From an uncultured Bacteroidales bacterium (lineage in GTDB: Bacteria; Bacteroidota; Bacteroidia; Bacteroidales; UBA932), in NCBI GenBank assembly GCA_905235445.1, contig CAJOLJ010000028.1:1-52187 (forward strand): DNA of 52,187 bases. The letters run 5' to 3'. Each line of letters begins with the position of its first letter. The stretch's first letter is position 1. This document shows, one piece after another, positions 35,536 through 44,426 of this stretch. The notes under the pieces were generated by a model, which made no database searches, was not told where the DNA came from, and saw nothing but the letters and a program-made list of their open reading frames with translations. The position numbers and the translations under genes were made by a program.

Positions 35536-35541
35536 TTTTTT

Positions 35542-35636
35542 ATCCATACCCCATGACGGTGGGCTCCCTACGGCCCGCCCACTCCTAAGCCATCCCGGTC
35601 CTGGCCAGGGGCAGCCCCCTCCCTTAAAACCAAGAC
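35542..35636. other. Spacer between the small RNA pair and the efp terminator
   Basis: About 95 bases with no gene. A stem GTGGGC/GCCCAC around 35559-35582 is visible; it has no T-run. Confidence 0.4.
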
Positions 35637-35664
35637 GCCGGGCAAGGGATGATCCCTGCCCGGC
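35637..35664 (-). terminator. Terminator of efp
   Basis: GCCGGGCA/TGCCCGGC with an inner AGGG/CCCT stem, 28 bases past the efp stop; it also faces the small RNA units convergently. Confidence 0.75.
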
Positions 35665-35692
35665 ACTGAAGTCAAATCGTCTGGAAAGAGTC

Positions 35693-36259
35693 CTAGACCC
35701 TCTGTCCGTATGAACGGTCGGAAGTATTGACCGCGATCTTTTCGCCCTGATTGATGAAGAGGGGAACCATGATCTTGGCCCCGGTCTCGAGGGTGACTTC
35801 CTTGAGGGCGCTGGTGGAGGCGGTATTGCCTTTCACTGCAGGCTCAGCATAGGTGACCTCGAGTTCCACGTAGGTGGGAAGCTCGCAGGTGAGACACCTC
35901 TCCTCGGGTTCGGTGACGAACATCATCTCGACATGCTGTCCCTCTTTCATGAGGTCTGCGTTGTCTACGAGATCCTTGGGCAGATGAATCTGCTCATAGG
36001 TCTCCTCGTGCATGAAGTTGAATCCGTCCTCATCCGCATAGAGGAACTGATAGGGACGCCTCTCAACGTTGATGGTCTCGATCTTGGCACCTGCCGTGAA
36101 GGTGTTCTCAAGGATACGGCCATTTTCCAGGTTACGAAGTTTTGTCTTTACGAAAGCGGGACCCTTGCCGGGCTTCACGTGCTGGAACCATACGATAGAG
36201 CAAGGCTTGCCGTTGAAGCTGAGGTAAAGTCCGTTCTTGAAATCAGCTGTTGTTGCCAT
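35693..36259 (-). CDS. efp: Elongation factor P
   Basis: 188 residues, full length. Three beta-barrel domains. The loop HVKPGKGPAF places Lys32 at the position modified in other bacteria. It relieves ribosome stalling at polyproline. It is monocistronic, with a -7 element TATTTTTG (36324-36331, minus strand) and its own terminator. Confidence 0.96.
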   Translation of the reverse strand: MATTADFKNGLYLSFNGKPCSIVWFQHVKPGKGPAFVKTKLRNLENGRILENTFTAGAKIETINVERRPYQFLYADEDGFNFMHEETYEQIHLPKDLVDNADLMKEGQHVEMMFVTEPEERCLTCELPTYVELEVTYAEPAVKGNTASTSALKEVTLETGAKIMVPLFINQGEKIAVNTSDRSYGQRV

Positions 36260-36323
36260 AAAATATCTTTGGTATTGTTTCTTCCTGCGGTAATGGACTG
36301 ATATCCATCAGTCTTTAATCGTG

Positions 36324-36331
36324 CAAAAATA
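36324..36331 (-). promoter_or_regulatory. -7 element for efp
   Basis: TATTTTTG on the minus strand matches TAnnTTTG, about 65 bases before the efp ATG; no clear -33 box was seen. Confidence 0.45.
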
Positions 36332-36397
36332 AGGATTTTTCATAATATATCACTCAGGTGCGGCCCCTTTTATTTGGAAGAATCCCCAAAGAAGTGT

Positions 36398-37333
36398 TCA
36401 TCTGCCCTCCCCGCCAAGGTTCCTCACTGCGGCAGCGACGCTTTCAAGGAGCCACCTGGGGGTGGAAGTCGCACCGCAAATCCCGACCTTGTCGCCTTCC
36501 CGAATCCAGTCCGGGGATATCTCCTCGGGCTTTCCTATGTGATAGGTCCTTTCGTTTACGCTGCGGCAGAGGTCGAAGAGGACCTTGCCGTTGGAACTCT
36601 GTTTCCCGGACACGAATATCACGAGGTCATGCGAGGTGGCGAACCCGAGGAGCTGTTCATGCCGGGAGGCCACCTGGGCGCAGATGGTGTCATGGACAAC
36701 CAGGAGACCACTGTCCCGGATTGAGTCCGCATCCATATGGAGGGCATCCTGCATGCGGGACAGCAGGGTGGAACACAGTGCCCTGTACTCGGAAGGGCTC
36801 TTGGTGGTCTGGGAGAATACGGCGAGGGGACCGTGAAGATGGATGACACCGGAGGAAATCGCATCTTCAAGCATCCCGGCACTCTCCACTATGACTGCAT
36901 TCCCGTCAGTCTGCCCGAGAAGTCCGAGGACCTCCGCATGCCCGACTTTCCCGAAGATTATGACCTGGCCGCCGCTGGGGGTGAGCCCAAGATAAGCCTC
37001 ACGGATGTTTTGCTGAAGCTTGAGCACCACCGGACAGGTGCAGTCCACGACGTCCAGGGACAGCTCTGCTGCCCTCCTGTAGGTGGAGGGCGGTTCGCCG
37101 TGGGCCCTGATAAGGAGCGTTCCCCCGCTGCTGGGAATCATTTCCTCGACGCTTCCCACGGTATGAAGACCCTTCCCGGAGAGCCTCTGAAGTTCCTCCT
37201 CGTTGTGGACAATGGCCCCCAGGGAATAGAGGTCCACTCCCTCGTCCAGGCACTCCTCCGCCTTGCGGATGGCCCTGATGACCCCTCCGCAGAATCCGGA
37301 CCTGGGGTCTATGTCTACGGTGAGGGCTGCCAT
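36398..37333 (-). CDS. ispH: 4-hydroxy-3-methylbut-2-enyl diphosphate reductase
   Basis: Last step of the MEP isoprenoid pathway, an iron-sulfur enzyme. 311 residues. The cluster cysteines are visible: GFCGGV (Cys15), CTCPVV (Cys100) and GICGATSTPRWLLE (Cys286). Substrate-binding His residues lie in VHNEEE and RAHGE. The start ATG overlaps the cmk stop by one base (TAATG), so the two are translationally coupled. Confidence 0.95.
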   Translation of the reverse strand: MAALTVDIDPRSGFCGGVIRAIRKAEECLDEGVDLYSLGAIVHNEEELQRLSGKGLHTVGSVEEMIPSSGGTLLIRAHGEPPSTYRRAAELSLDVVDCTCPVVLKLQQNIREAYLGLTPSGGQVIIFGKVGHAEVLGLLGQTDGNAVIVESAGMLEDAISSGVIHLHGPLAVFSQTTKSPSEYRALCSTLLSRMQDALHMDADSIRDSGLLVVHDTICAQVASRHEQLLGFATSHDLVIFVSGKQSSNGKVLFDLCRSVNERTYHIGKPEEISPDWIREGDKVGICGATSTPRWLLESVAAAVRNLGGEGR

Positions 37334-38034
37334 TATTCAAGTATTCCGAAACGCCCCATGAGGAATCCCCTCGTCCAGACAATCTCCTCGTGGAGGGTCA
37401 TGTCGGAGTTGTCCATCACAAAAGCGTCATCCGCCCTGCGAAGGGGATTGGTCTCTCGGTGGGAGTCTATGTAGTCCCTCTCCTCGAGGTTCTTCCTCAC
37501 CTCCTCCATCGTGGGGTTCTCCCCCTTGGCTACCATCTCATCGAAACGTCTCTGCGCCCTCACTTCGGGAGATGCGGTGACAAAGAGCTTCACCTGGGCA
37601 TCGGGGAACACTGCGGTCCCGATGTCCCTTCCGTCCATGACTACCCTACCCCTCCTGCCGAACTCGTGAAGGAGGTTGTCGACGAAGGCCCTCACGAATG
37701 GCACCGCAGCTATCGGGGAGACCTGCGAGGACACTTTCAGGGAACGGATCTCCTTTTCTATGCAGCGCTCCCCTGTAAACAGAAGGTTGCCGTCGGGGGA
37801 AAGGGTGAAATGAAAGTCTACACCGCTGTCCAGAAGAGAGCGCAAGGCGGGAAGGTCGATATTATTGCCCTCATCTATGAGCCCCGCTTCCTGTGCCAGG
37901 AGGGTAACTCCCCTGTACAGGGCTCCGGAATCAAGGTATACGAAGTCAAACTCTTTGGCTATCAGTTTTGCGAGCGTGCTTTTGCCGGTAGCGGAAAATC
38001 CGTCTATCGCAATGATGATGTCTGGTACGTTCAT
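37333..38034 (-). CDS. cmk: Cytidylate kinase
   Basis: Phosphorylates CMP/dCMP. 233 residues. P-loop GFSATGKST (12-20), the base-binding segment YLDSGALYRGVTLLA, and GRDIGTAVFPDAQVKLFVTA with the lid arginines RAQRR. cmk-ispH is a frequent adjacent pair. A -7 element lies about 60 bases upstream. Confidence 0.95.
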   Translation of the reverse strand: MNVPDIIIAIDGFSATGKSTLAKLIAKEFDFVYLDSGALYRGVTLLAQEAGLIDEGNNIDLPALRSLLDSGVDFHFTLSPDGNLLFTGERCIEKEIRSLKVSSQVSPIAAVPFVRAFVDNLLHEFGRRGRVVMDGRDIGTAVFPDAQVKLFVTASPEVRAQRRFDEMVAKGENPTMEEVRKNLEERDYIDSHRETNPLRRADDAFVMDNSDMTLHEEIVWTRGFLMGRFGILE

Positions 38035-38093
38035 GTCTATGATGCTTTAGGATGGTGCATGGTAAGGGGGGAATGGTGCCTTCCCGAACTTTA

Positions 38094-38101
38094 CAAATGT
38101 A
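38094..38101 (-). promoter_or_regulatory. -7 element for cmk-ispH
   Basis: TACATTTG on the minus strand matches TAnnTTTG; spacing to an upstream TTTG is 24 bases, longer than ideal. Confidence 0.45.
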
Positions 38102-38209
38102 CGAAAATCCTATCAATCCCATGTGCAAAACAAAAAGAGTCTCTCTTATGCCGCCCCGCTGCATTCTCCTGTGACCGTCCCCTTCCCCCACGGGCCTCTT
38201 TTCCCCCTT

Positions 38210-38240
38210 TTTGAGAATTGAGGCGAATTCAGTAATTTTG
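38210..38240 (+). promoter_or_regulatory. Promoter of the sigma-54 activator gene
   Basis: -33 TTTG (38210-38213), exactly 19 bases, -7 TAATTTTG (38233-38240). This is a consensus housekeeping promoter, so the activator gene itself is not sigma-54-dependent. Confidence 0.75.
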
Positions 38241-38306
38241 TCGGTAATTAAGAAAAGACCCCTCTCCAAGGTCTTTTCCATCATGAGTAAACGACACACA
38301 CCCACA

Positions 38307-39455
38307 ATGAAAATTCTCATAATCGACGACGAAAGATACATCCGCTCCTCCCTCAAGGAGATCCTCGAGGACGAGGGATATGAAGTGGACCTCTGCGAAG
38401 ACGGCCCCAGCGGCATTGCCGCAGCCACCAAGGAAAGATTTGACGTAATCTTCTGCGACATCAAGATGCCGGGGATGGAAGGGACCGAGGTCCTGGAGAA
38501 GCTCATCGCGGAAGGTGTGGACTCCGCAGTCATCATGATATCCGGCCATGCCGACATTGACGGTGCGGTGGACTGCATGAGAAAGGGAGCATTCGATTTC
38601 ATACAGAAGCCACTGGACCTGAACAGGATCCTCATCAGCGTCAAGCACGCCACGGACAAGGCCCGCCTGGTCAAGGACAACAAGATTCTCAAGAAAAAAG
38701 TCTACGGACAGCAGATGATTGGCGAGTCCGAGGCCATCCAGCACATAAAGGACATGATAGCGAGGGTGGCTCCCACCGATGCCAGGGTTCTTATTACCGG
38801 GGCCAACGGGACCGGCAAGGAGCTCGTCGCCCGTTCCCTCCACCAGCAGAGCGCCCGCAGTGCGATGCCCTACATCGAGGTCAACTGTGCCGCAATACCC
38901 TCCGAGCTCATCGAGAGCGAACTCTTCGGCCACGAGAAAGGCTCCTTCACTTCCGCCATCAAGCAGCACAAGGGGAAGTTCGAGCAGGCTGACGGCGGAA
39001 CCCTGTTCCTCGACGAGATCGGGGACATGAGCCTCTCGGCCCAGGCCAAGGTGCTCCGCGTCCTCCAGGAGAACAAACTCTCCAGGGTCGGAAGCGACAA
39101 GGACATAACCGTGAACGTGAGGGTTGTGGCGGCCACGAACAAGGACCTCCAGGAAGAAATCCGCAAGGGAACTTTCAGGGAGGACCTCTACCACAGGCTC
39201 AGTGTGATCCTCATCAAGGTTCCTTCACTGGATGAGAGGAAAGAAGACATTCCGCTCCTGATCGACTACTTCGTGGAACAGATATGTTCCGAGAGCGGAA
39301 AGCCCAAGAGGGAGTTCTCTCCCGATGCCGTCGGGCTCCTCCAGGAAAAGAGCTGGCCCGGGAACATCCGTGAACTGAGGAACGTCGTCGAGAGGCTTCT
39401 CATCCTGGGCAACGTTCCGGTAAACGTCCAGGATGTGAAAGACTACGTTATGTAG
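38307..39455 (+). CDS. NtrC-family sigma-54 activator without a DNA-binding domain
   Basis: 382 residues from MKILIIDDE (an ATG eight codons upstream is also possible). Receiver domain 1-120 with phospho-acceptor Asp51 (FCDIKMPG), Ser79 and Lys101. AAA+ domain with Walker A GANGTGKE (165-172), the sigma-54 contact loop GSFTSA (212-217, in place of GAFTGA but keeping the Thr), Walker B LFLDEIGD and the arginine-finger region FREDLYHR. The protein ends at VKDYVM right after the sensor-2 helix (PGNIRELRNV). The usual Fis-type helix-turn-helix is missing, as in FlgR of epsilonproteobacteria. It is therefore expected to drive sigma-54 promoters with weak or no site specificity. The likely partner kinase is at 30786-34184; a pair of sigma-54 promoters lies between them. 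Confidence 0.92.
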   Translation: MKILIIDDERYIRSSLKEILEDEGYEVDLCEDGPSGIAAATKERFDVIFCDIKMPGMEGTEVLEKLIAEGVDSAVIMISGHADIDGAVDCMRKGAFDFIQKPLDLNRILISVKHATDKARLVKDNKILKKKVYGQQMIGESEAIQHIKDMIARVAPTDARVLITGANGTGKELVARSLHQQSARSAMPYIEVNCAAIPSELIESELFGHEKGSFTSAIKQHKGKFEQADGGTLFLDEIGDMSLSAQAKVLRVLQENKLSRVGSDKDITVNVRVVAATNKDLQEEIRKGTFREDLYHRLSVILIKVPSLDERKEDIPLLIDYFVEQICSESGKPKREFSPDAVGLLQEKSWPGNIRELRNVVERLLILGNVPVNVQDVKDYVM

Positions 39456-39475
39456 TTCCCCCATGAGACATTTAG

Positions 39476-39522
39476 GGAGACGGTCCCCTTCGCCGGGGAA
39501 AGGCCGTCTCCTTTCGTTTTCC
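39476..39522. terminator. Terminator between the activator and methyltransferase genes
   Basis: GGAGACGG/CCGTCTCC with an inner TCCCC/GGGGA stem, then TTTCGTTTTCCTTT; it ends the rightward gene and may also serve the converging leftward one. Confidence 0.75.
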
Positions 39523-39558
39523 TTTATTCGCCCCGTTCCCCCTCGGATTTTCGGGGCA

Positions 39559-40203
39559 TCATTTTTTCCGGATTATCCCAAGACCGTCCCGAAGCGGGAG
39601 AAGAACGACCTCAACCCTCGGGTCACTTGAGACCATGTCGTTGAAACGGCTTATCCCCTGGGTCTGGGCATCCTGGGGGATGGGATCGGAGTAGAGCTTG
39701 CCGTCCCAGAGGATATCGTCAGCAAGGATTATCCCGCCGCCCCTCACAAGCGGGAAGAAGAGTTCATAGTACTGGCAGTATTCCCTCTTGTTGGCATCCA
39801 TGTACACGAGATCGTACTGCCTGCCCTCGAGGGCCAGGGCGAGAAGGGTCTTCCTGGCATCACCGAGGTGAAGGGAAATCCTGTGGGACACTCCGGCCCT
39901 TTCCCATCCTTCCCTGATGAGGGGCTCAAGCTCGTCATTGATTTCCAGGGAATCGATGTGTCCCTCGCCCTGGGGCATCCCGTAGGCCATGCACACGGAG
40001 GAGTAGCCGGTGAAACAACCGATTTCCAGGATGCTGCGGGCCCCCGTCATCTGGACTATCATGGTGAGGAGGCGGCCCTGGACGGGACCGGAGAGCATTT
40101 GGGGATAGTTCGTTCGGATATGCGTCTGACGCTCTATCCACCGAAGGGCCTCGCCCTGGGGTGTGCAGTGGGACAGAAGGTATTTTTCCTCTGGGGAGAG
40201 CAT
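39559..40203 (-). CDS. SAM-dependent O-methyltransferase (caffeoyl-CoA OMT-like)
   Basis: 214 residues. Motif I ILEIGCFTGYSS (58-69), the acidic loop SLEIND, DLVYMDANK with the metal-binding Asp, and ILADDILWDG. The family methylates catechol-like hydroxyls in a metal-dependent way; the bacterial substrate is unknown. It is the last gene of a three-gene leftward unit with the M16 peptidase and a secreted protein. Confidence 0.88.
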   Translation of the reverse strand: MLSPEEKYLLSHCTPQGEALRWIERQTHIRTNYPQMLSGPVQGRLLTMIVQMTGARSILEIGCFTGYSSVCMAYGMPQGEGHIDSLEINDELEPLIREGWERAGVSHRISLHLGDARKTLLALALEGRQYDLVYMDANKREYCQYYELFFPLVRGGGIILADDILWDGKLYSDPIPQDAQTQGISRFNDMVSSDPRVEVVLLPLRDGLGIIRKK

Positions 40204-40247
40204 GGGAGTGGGGGGGGTGGGGGTGATAATGAAGCTTTCTTTCTTAG

Positions 40248-41483
40248 TTAAATGAAAACCAGCCGGGAGAACAAATCCCTGGAGAAGAGGGTCCGGGAGA
40301 GTTCCATTATTTTCTCAGGGGTTATCGCCTCCACTTTGGAGATGATCTCCCCGTCCTCGGAAATCCTTCCGAAAGAAAGAAGGCTCTTTCCCATGCTCAG
40401 GCACTGGGACTCCCCGCTTTCGGAGGAAACGGCAAGCTGGCCGATAAGCTGCCTCCTGGCGGCGGCAAGGCGTCTGGGTGAAAGAGGCGACTCCATCAGC
40501 TTGTCCAGTTCAGCCCTCATGGCATTCTCGCACTTGGAAAGGTTTGTTTTGTCGCAGCCCAGCGATATGGCGAACACACCCGCATCGCTGTACTGGGTGT
40601 AACCGGTCTCCACTCCGTAGACCCAGCCGTGACGCTCGCGGAGGACATCGTTCAGGATGGAGTTGGAGGATGGACCGCCAAGAAGGTTGGCCAGGAGGAT
40701 GGCGGCGAAACGGTCCTCCTCCTCATACAGGGAAGGGGCGAGGGATCCATACACCGCATTCACTTCGTGGTTCCGCTTGTCCATGCTCTTGTCAAATAGG
40801 GTCCTCTCCGGGGTCCTGAGGACCCTGGTGGGCGCCCCTTCCCCGGCACCTGCGCCGTTCGGGAAATATTTTCCGAGGATGGACCCTGCGACTTTGGCAA
40901 GCTTATCCTCCGGAAGCGGGGCCACAATCGTGAGGGCCATGGAAGATGGCCTGAATGAAGAACGGTAGAAGTGCCGAAGGTCATCCGTGGTTATTTTCCT
41001 TACGCTCTGCACCGTTCCGAGAATCGGGCGGGATAGGGGATGCCCGGGAAAGAGCATGCCCTCGAAACGGTCATACACGTCATCGGCGGGGCTGTCCTTG
41101 TAGGACTTTATCTCGTCTGTCACGACTCCCCTTTCAGTCTCGATTGCCTCTTCCGGGAAAGTGGCATCCGTGGCAAGGTCCAGAAGCAGGGCAAGAGCCC
41201 TGCGGAGGTCCTCCTTCAAAACGGTGGCGTGGAGGACTATCTCCTCCTTTGTCGTGTATGCATTCAGTTCCCCGCCCAGATGGTCCAGGCAGTTATTGAT
41301 GGAGGTGGCACTTCTTTTCGAGGTGCCCCTGAAAATGGTGTGTTCCGTGAAATGGGCTATCCCGAGAGGGAAGTCCCCTTCGTCCCTGGTACCGGCCTTG
41401 ATGCTCAGCGAGCAGTAGGCCACGGCCTTGCCCGAGGACTTGACCGCCCAGCGTACGCCAGATGCTTCTTTTCCTACAATCAT
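40248..41483 (-). CDS. M16-family zinc peptidase (pitrilysin/insulinase type)
   Basis: 411 residues. The inverted zinc motif HFTEH is at 44-48 and the third ligand lies in the downstream ETERGVVTDEIKSY Glu cluster (about 115-130). GGELNAYTTKEEIVLHA follows the active site as in the family. It is the size of a single two-domain M16B unit. No signal peptide, so probably cytoplasmic. It lies 33 bases after the upstream gene and 44 before the methyltransferase. Confidence 0.9.
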   Translation of the reverse strand: MIVGKEASGVRWAVKSSGKAVAYCSLSIKAGTRDEGDFPLGIAHFTEHTIFRGTSKRSATSINNCLDHLGGELNAYTTKEEIVLHATVLKEDLRRALALLLDLATDATFPEEAIETERGVVTDEIKSYKDSPADDVYDRFEGMLFPGHPLSRPILGTVQSVRKITTDDLRHFYRSSFRPSSMALTIVAPLPEDKLAKVAGSILGKYFPNGAGAGEGAPTRVLRTPERTLFDKSMDKRNHEVNAVYGSLAPSLYEEEDRFAAILLANLLGGPSSNSILNDVLRERHGWVYGVETGYTQYSDAGVFAISLGCDKTNLSKCENAMRAELDKLMESPLSPRRLAAARRQLIGQLAVSSESGESQCLSMGKSLLSFGRISEDGEIISKVEAITPEKIMELSRTLFSRDLFSRLVFI

Positions 41484-41516
41484 TCCGTAGACTGTTTCTC
41501 CTGCGCTTTTCCCTCT

Positions 41517-42377
41517 CTATCTGTGGGAAATGACATCCCTGATGTTGCCCTTGCGGTAACCTCTACCTGCGCCGCCCACCTTCTCTTTCTTGAAATAATA
41601 CAGTTCGTGGGTCCTGGCATCTATGAGCAGCAGGTAGCATACTGAATGCTTGGTCGGGCTCAGGGGAGCCACCACATAGCTGACAAGGGAGGGAAGCGTA
41701 CCGTTCAGGACGATCTCCAACTGCTCGGAAATATCCGTCAGGAGCACCCTCTTGCGGGCCAGGCCCTCGACATAGGAAGTCTGCACCTCGGGGCAGAGGT
41801 CCTCCGGCACGAAGTATATGTCCTGCATGGTGACTTTGCGAAGGGAGGAAGTGGGGATGGCATTGCCTCCCGAGAGCATGGAGTTCTCGATGTGGCTCTG
41901 GATTATGTCCAGGAATGCAGGGATGAAGGCATCCTCCCTGCCGGTTGCACCGTCACCGCCGCAAAGCGGGAATGAGGCCACTTCGTACATGTCCTTTATT
42001 TTCTTGGCGCCCTGCGTGCCCTTAACCACCCTGAGCAGCCAGATGCCAGGATCGTCCGGTTTTTCCTTGTCCAGGTCCTGCACCATGAAATAGTACTTGC
42101 TGTCTGTCATGAGCTTCTCGAACTCCTCCTGGGTGCATACCTCATAGGGGGAGATGCTCCAGGAATTGCGGATGGCATCCGACAGGGCCGCATCATTGAA
42201 TTTGTTGCCGCTCAGGACAACTTTCATGGTCTTGATGGTAAAGTCCCCGATCTTCTCCTTCCTGGTCTGGATCTGGGCCTGGGCCGATGCATCCTCACTG
42301 ATGAGCAGTCCCCCAAGCATGGAGGCGAGGGCAAGGGCTGTAAGCAGCAGTCTTTGTATAGTATTTGAGCGTATCAT
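41517..42377 (-). CDS. Exported protein of unknown function
   Basis: 286 residues with a signal peptide (MIRSNTIQRLLLTALALAS-MLGG..SAQA, cut near residue 33). The mature part is globular with no repeats or known motif that I recognise. Segments KMVKVVLSGNKFNDAALSDAIRNSW-like and WSISPYEVCTQEEFEKL look conserved in style, as in Bacteroidales proteins annotated as hypothetical. A -7 element TAACTTTG (42397-42404, minus strand) lies about 20 bases upstream. First gene of the unit with the M16 peptidase. Confidence 0.7.
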   Translation of the reverse strand: MIRSNTIQRLLLTALALASMLGGLLISEDASAQAQIQTRKEKIGDFTIKTMKVVLSGNKFNDAALSDAIRNSWSISPYEVCTQEEFEKLMTDSKYYFMVQDLDKEKPDDPGIWLLRVVKGTQGAKKIKDMYEVASFPLCGGDGATGREDAFIPAFLDIIQSHIENSMLSGGNAIPTSSLRKVTMQDIYFVPEDLCPEVQTSYVEGLARKRVLLTDISEQLEIVLNGTLPSLVSYVVAPLSPTKHSVCYLLLIDARTHELYYFKKEKVGGAGRGYRKGNIRDVISHR

Positions 42378-42396
42378 TTTCCGGTATTTATTTGCG

Positions 42397-42404
42397 CAAA
42401 GTTA
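42397..42404 (-). promoter_or_regulatory. -7 element for the exported protein-M16-methyltransferase unit
   Basis: TAACTTTG on the minus strand matches TAnnTTTG, 19 bases before the ATG. Confidence 0.5.
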
Positions 42405-42522
42405 CAAAATGAATTCCAGTATTGCTTTCCCCGGGCACCTGCGTGTGCAGTTTATGGGGATTTCTGCCGCGTGGCGGGGGCACTTTTTAAGTATTCACTC
42501 CAATTATTCCAGTTCAAAAAAG

Positions 42523-42530
42523 TATCTTTG
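42523..42530 (+). promoter_or_regulatory. -7 element for dnaX
   Basis: TATCTTTG matches the Bacteroidetes -7 box, 52 bases before the dnaX ATG; the -33 position is not clear. Confidence 0.5.
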
Positions 42531-42582
42531 CATTCTGGAAGAGAATGCACCACAGCACAACGATGCAAAGAACGAGCCTACC

Positions 42583-44412
42583 ATGTCAGAATACATAGTT
42601 TCCGCAAGAAAATACCGCCCCGACTCCTTCGAGTCCCTCATCGGACAGGACACCATAGCCCAGACCCTCAAGAATTCCATCAAAAGGGGCCAACTGGCCC
42701 ATGCCTACCTGTTCTGCGGCCCGAGGGGCGTGGGAAAGACCTCGGCGGCCAGGATATTCGCGAAGACCATCAACTGCGAGAACCTGGGCGAGGACATCGA
42801 GCCCTGCGGGCACTGCGAGTCCTGCGTCTCCTTCCAGGAGGGGCGTTCCTACTGCATCCACGAACTGGATGCCGCGTCGAACAACGGAGTCGAGGACATC
42901 AAGACGCTCATGGAACAGGTGCAGATCCCTCCCCAGGTCGGGCGCTACTCCGTGTTCATCATAGATGAGGTCCACATGCTCACCACCAATGCGTTCAACG
43001 CCTTCCTCAAGACCCTTGAGGAACCACCTGCGCATGCCATTTTCATCCTCGCCACAACCGAGAAGCACAAGATTCTCCCGACCATCCTCTCCCGTTGCCA
43101 GACTTACGACTTCAACCGCATCAGCATCCCTGACATAGTCCGCAACCTCCGTGACATTGCGGGGAAAGAGAGCATCACAATTGATGACGCGAGCCTTCAC
43201 ATCATAGCCCAGAAGGCGGACGGAGCCATGAGGGACGCCCTCACCATCTTCGACCAGACCGTGGCATTCTGCGGAACGGACGTAAAATACGAGGATGTCA
43301 TCCGCAACCTCAATGTCCTGGACTACGAGAACTGCTTCAAGCTGGTGGAGTTCTTCCTGAAGGGAGACTACGAGTCATCGCTCCTGAAGTTCGACGAGAT
43401 ACTTTCCAAGGGCTTCAATGCAATACATTTCGTGGGAGCGCTGAGTTCCCATTTCAGGGACCTCCTGGTGGCCAGGAGCGGAGGGGCCGATTCCCTTCTG
43501 AACCTTCCGGACAATCTGAAGGAACAGTACCGGGAACAGGCGTCACGCTGCCCCATCCAGTTCCTCTTCGATGCGATGAACATGCTCTCGGCCTGCGAGA
43601 GCGCCTACAGGACATCGGTGAACCCGAGGCTTCTGATTGAGCTGACCCTGATGAAACTGAGTTTCTACATGAGCCGGGAAGTAGCCGTAACCCCCGCCCA
43701 GAGGGCTGCACAGGCCCCTTCCCAGGCACATGCAGCTCCCGCACCCCCTAAGTCTCCCATCCAGGCTCCCGCTCCGCCTGCCCAAAGAGAGCAGGCTCCC
43801 CCCATAAGAGAGGGGACAACACCACCTACCGCTCCCCAGCAGCAGCCTTCCCCTTCCCAGGGCACCGCTTCGGCACCTTCCTCCCCCGCCACGTCCCAGG
43901 GTCCCGCCCCGACGGCCGAAAGGGGAAGACGGGGTGCCAAGGTAAACATCCCCATGAGCGGGCTTTCCATCAGTGCCGCCCAGCAGAGCATCCAGCAGCA
44001 GAAAGCCGTTGTGGAAGCCATATCCTCAAGCGAGGGGGACGTGATTCCTTCCGATGAAAAGGTGATGGAAGTGTGGAAGACCCTGCCGACGGTCTATGCC
44101 AAGAAAATGCGCCTCGCCGAGACCCTCGCCCATGCCAAGACCGCCATCTCGGAGAGCGACGGGCTGAAGTACTTGACCTTCTTCGTCATGAATGTCCCCC
44201 AGAAACAGTGGATCGAGGACAAGATACTGCGTGAGATAGAAGGGAAGGTCATCCAGGGCGTGGGAAGCACGAAGGTCCGGGTCCTTGTGGACGTGACCCC
44301 CGACGAGCAGGTGGAGGCGAAGCCCTACACCGCCAAGGAAAAGGCTGAGGCCCTGATGCAGCAGAACGCTGAAGTGAAGAACATTATCCAGGACCTCAAC
44401 CTGGATGTCTAA
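42583..44412 (+). CDS. dnaX: DNA polymerase III subunits gamma/tau
   Basis: 609 residues from [14 protein letters not shown]; earlier in-frame Met codons lie before the -7 box. Walker A GPRGVGKT (46-53), zinc cysteines at 65, 75, 78 and 81, DEVHML Walker B, and SRC sensor 1. A Pro/Ala/Gln-rich linker (about 365-460) separates the clamp-loader part from a C-terminal tau-like domain. A slippery A-tract for gamma production was not seen. Clamp loader of the replisome. lptB follows after 14 bases. Confidence 0.95.
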   Translation: MSEYIVSARKYRPDSFESLIGQDTIAQTLKNSIKRGQLAHAYLFCGPRGVGKTSAARIFAKTINCENLGEDIEPCGHCESCVSFQEGRSYCIHELDAASNNGVEDIKTLMEQVQIPPQVGRYSVFIIDEVHMLTTNAFNAFLKTLEEPPAHAIFILATTEKHKILPTILSRCQTYDFNRISIPDIVRNLRDIAGKESITIDDASLHIIAQKADGAMRDALTIFDQTVAFCGTDVKYEDVIRNLNVLDYENCFKLVEFFLKGDYESSLLKFDEILSKGFNAIHFVGALSSHFRDLLVARSGGADSLLNLPDNLKEQYREQASRCPIQFLFDAMNMLSACESAYRTSVNPRLLIELTLMKLSFYMSREVAVTPAQRAAQAPSQAHAAPAPPKSPIQAPAPPAQREQAPPIREGTTPPTAPQQQPSPSQGTASAPSSPATSQGPAPTAERGRRGAKVNIPMSGLSISAAQQSIQQQKAVVEAISSSEGDVIPSDEKVMEVWKTLPTVYAKKMRLAETLAHAKTAISESDGLKYLTFFVMNVPQKQWIEDKILREIEGKVIQGVGSTKVRVLVDVTPDEQVEAKPYTAKEKAEALMQQNAEVKNIIQDLNLDV

Positions 44413-44426
44413 AGAATGAGAGCAGC

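Noticed and set aside
35516..35713. 65-codon frame at the end of the second small RNA
   Set aside because: It starts inside the terminator loop, runs through low-complexity spacer and the efp terminator, and has no coding features.
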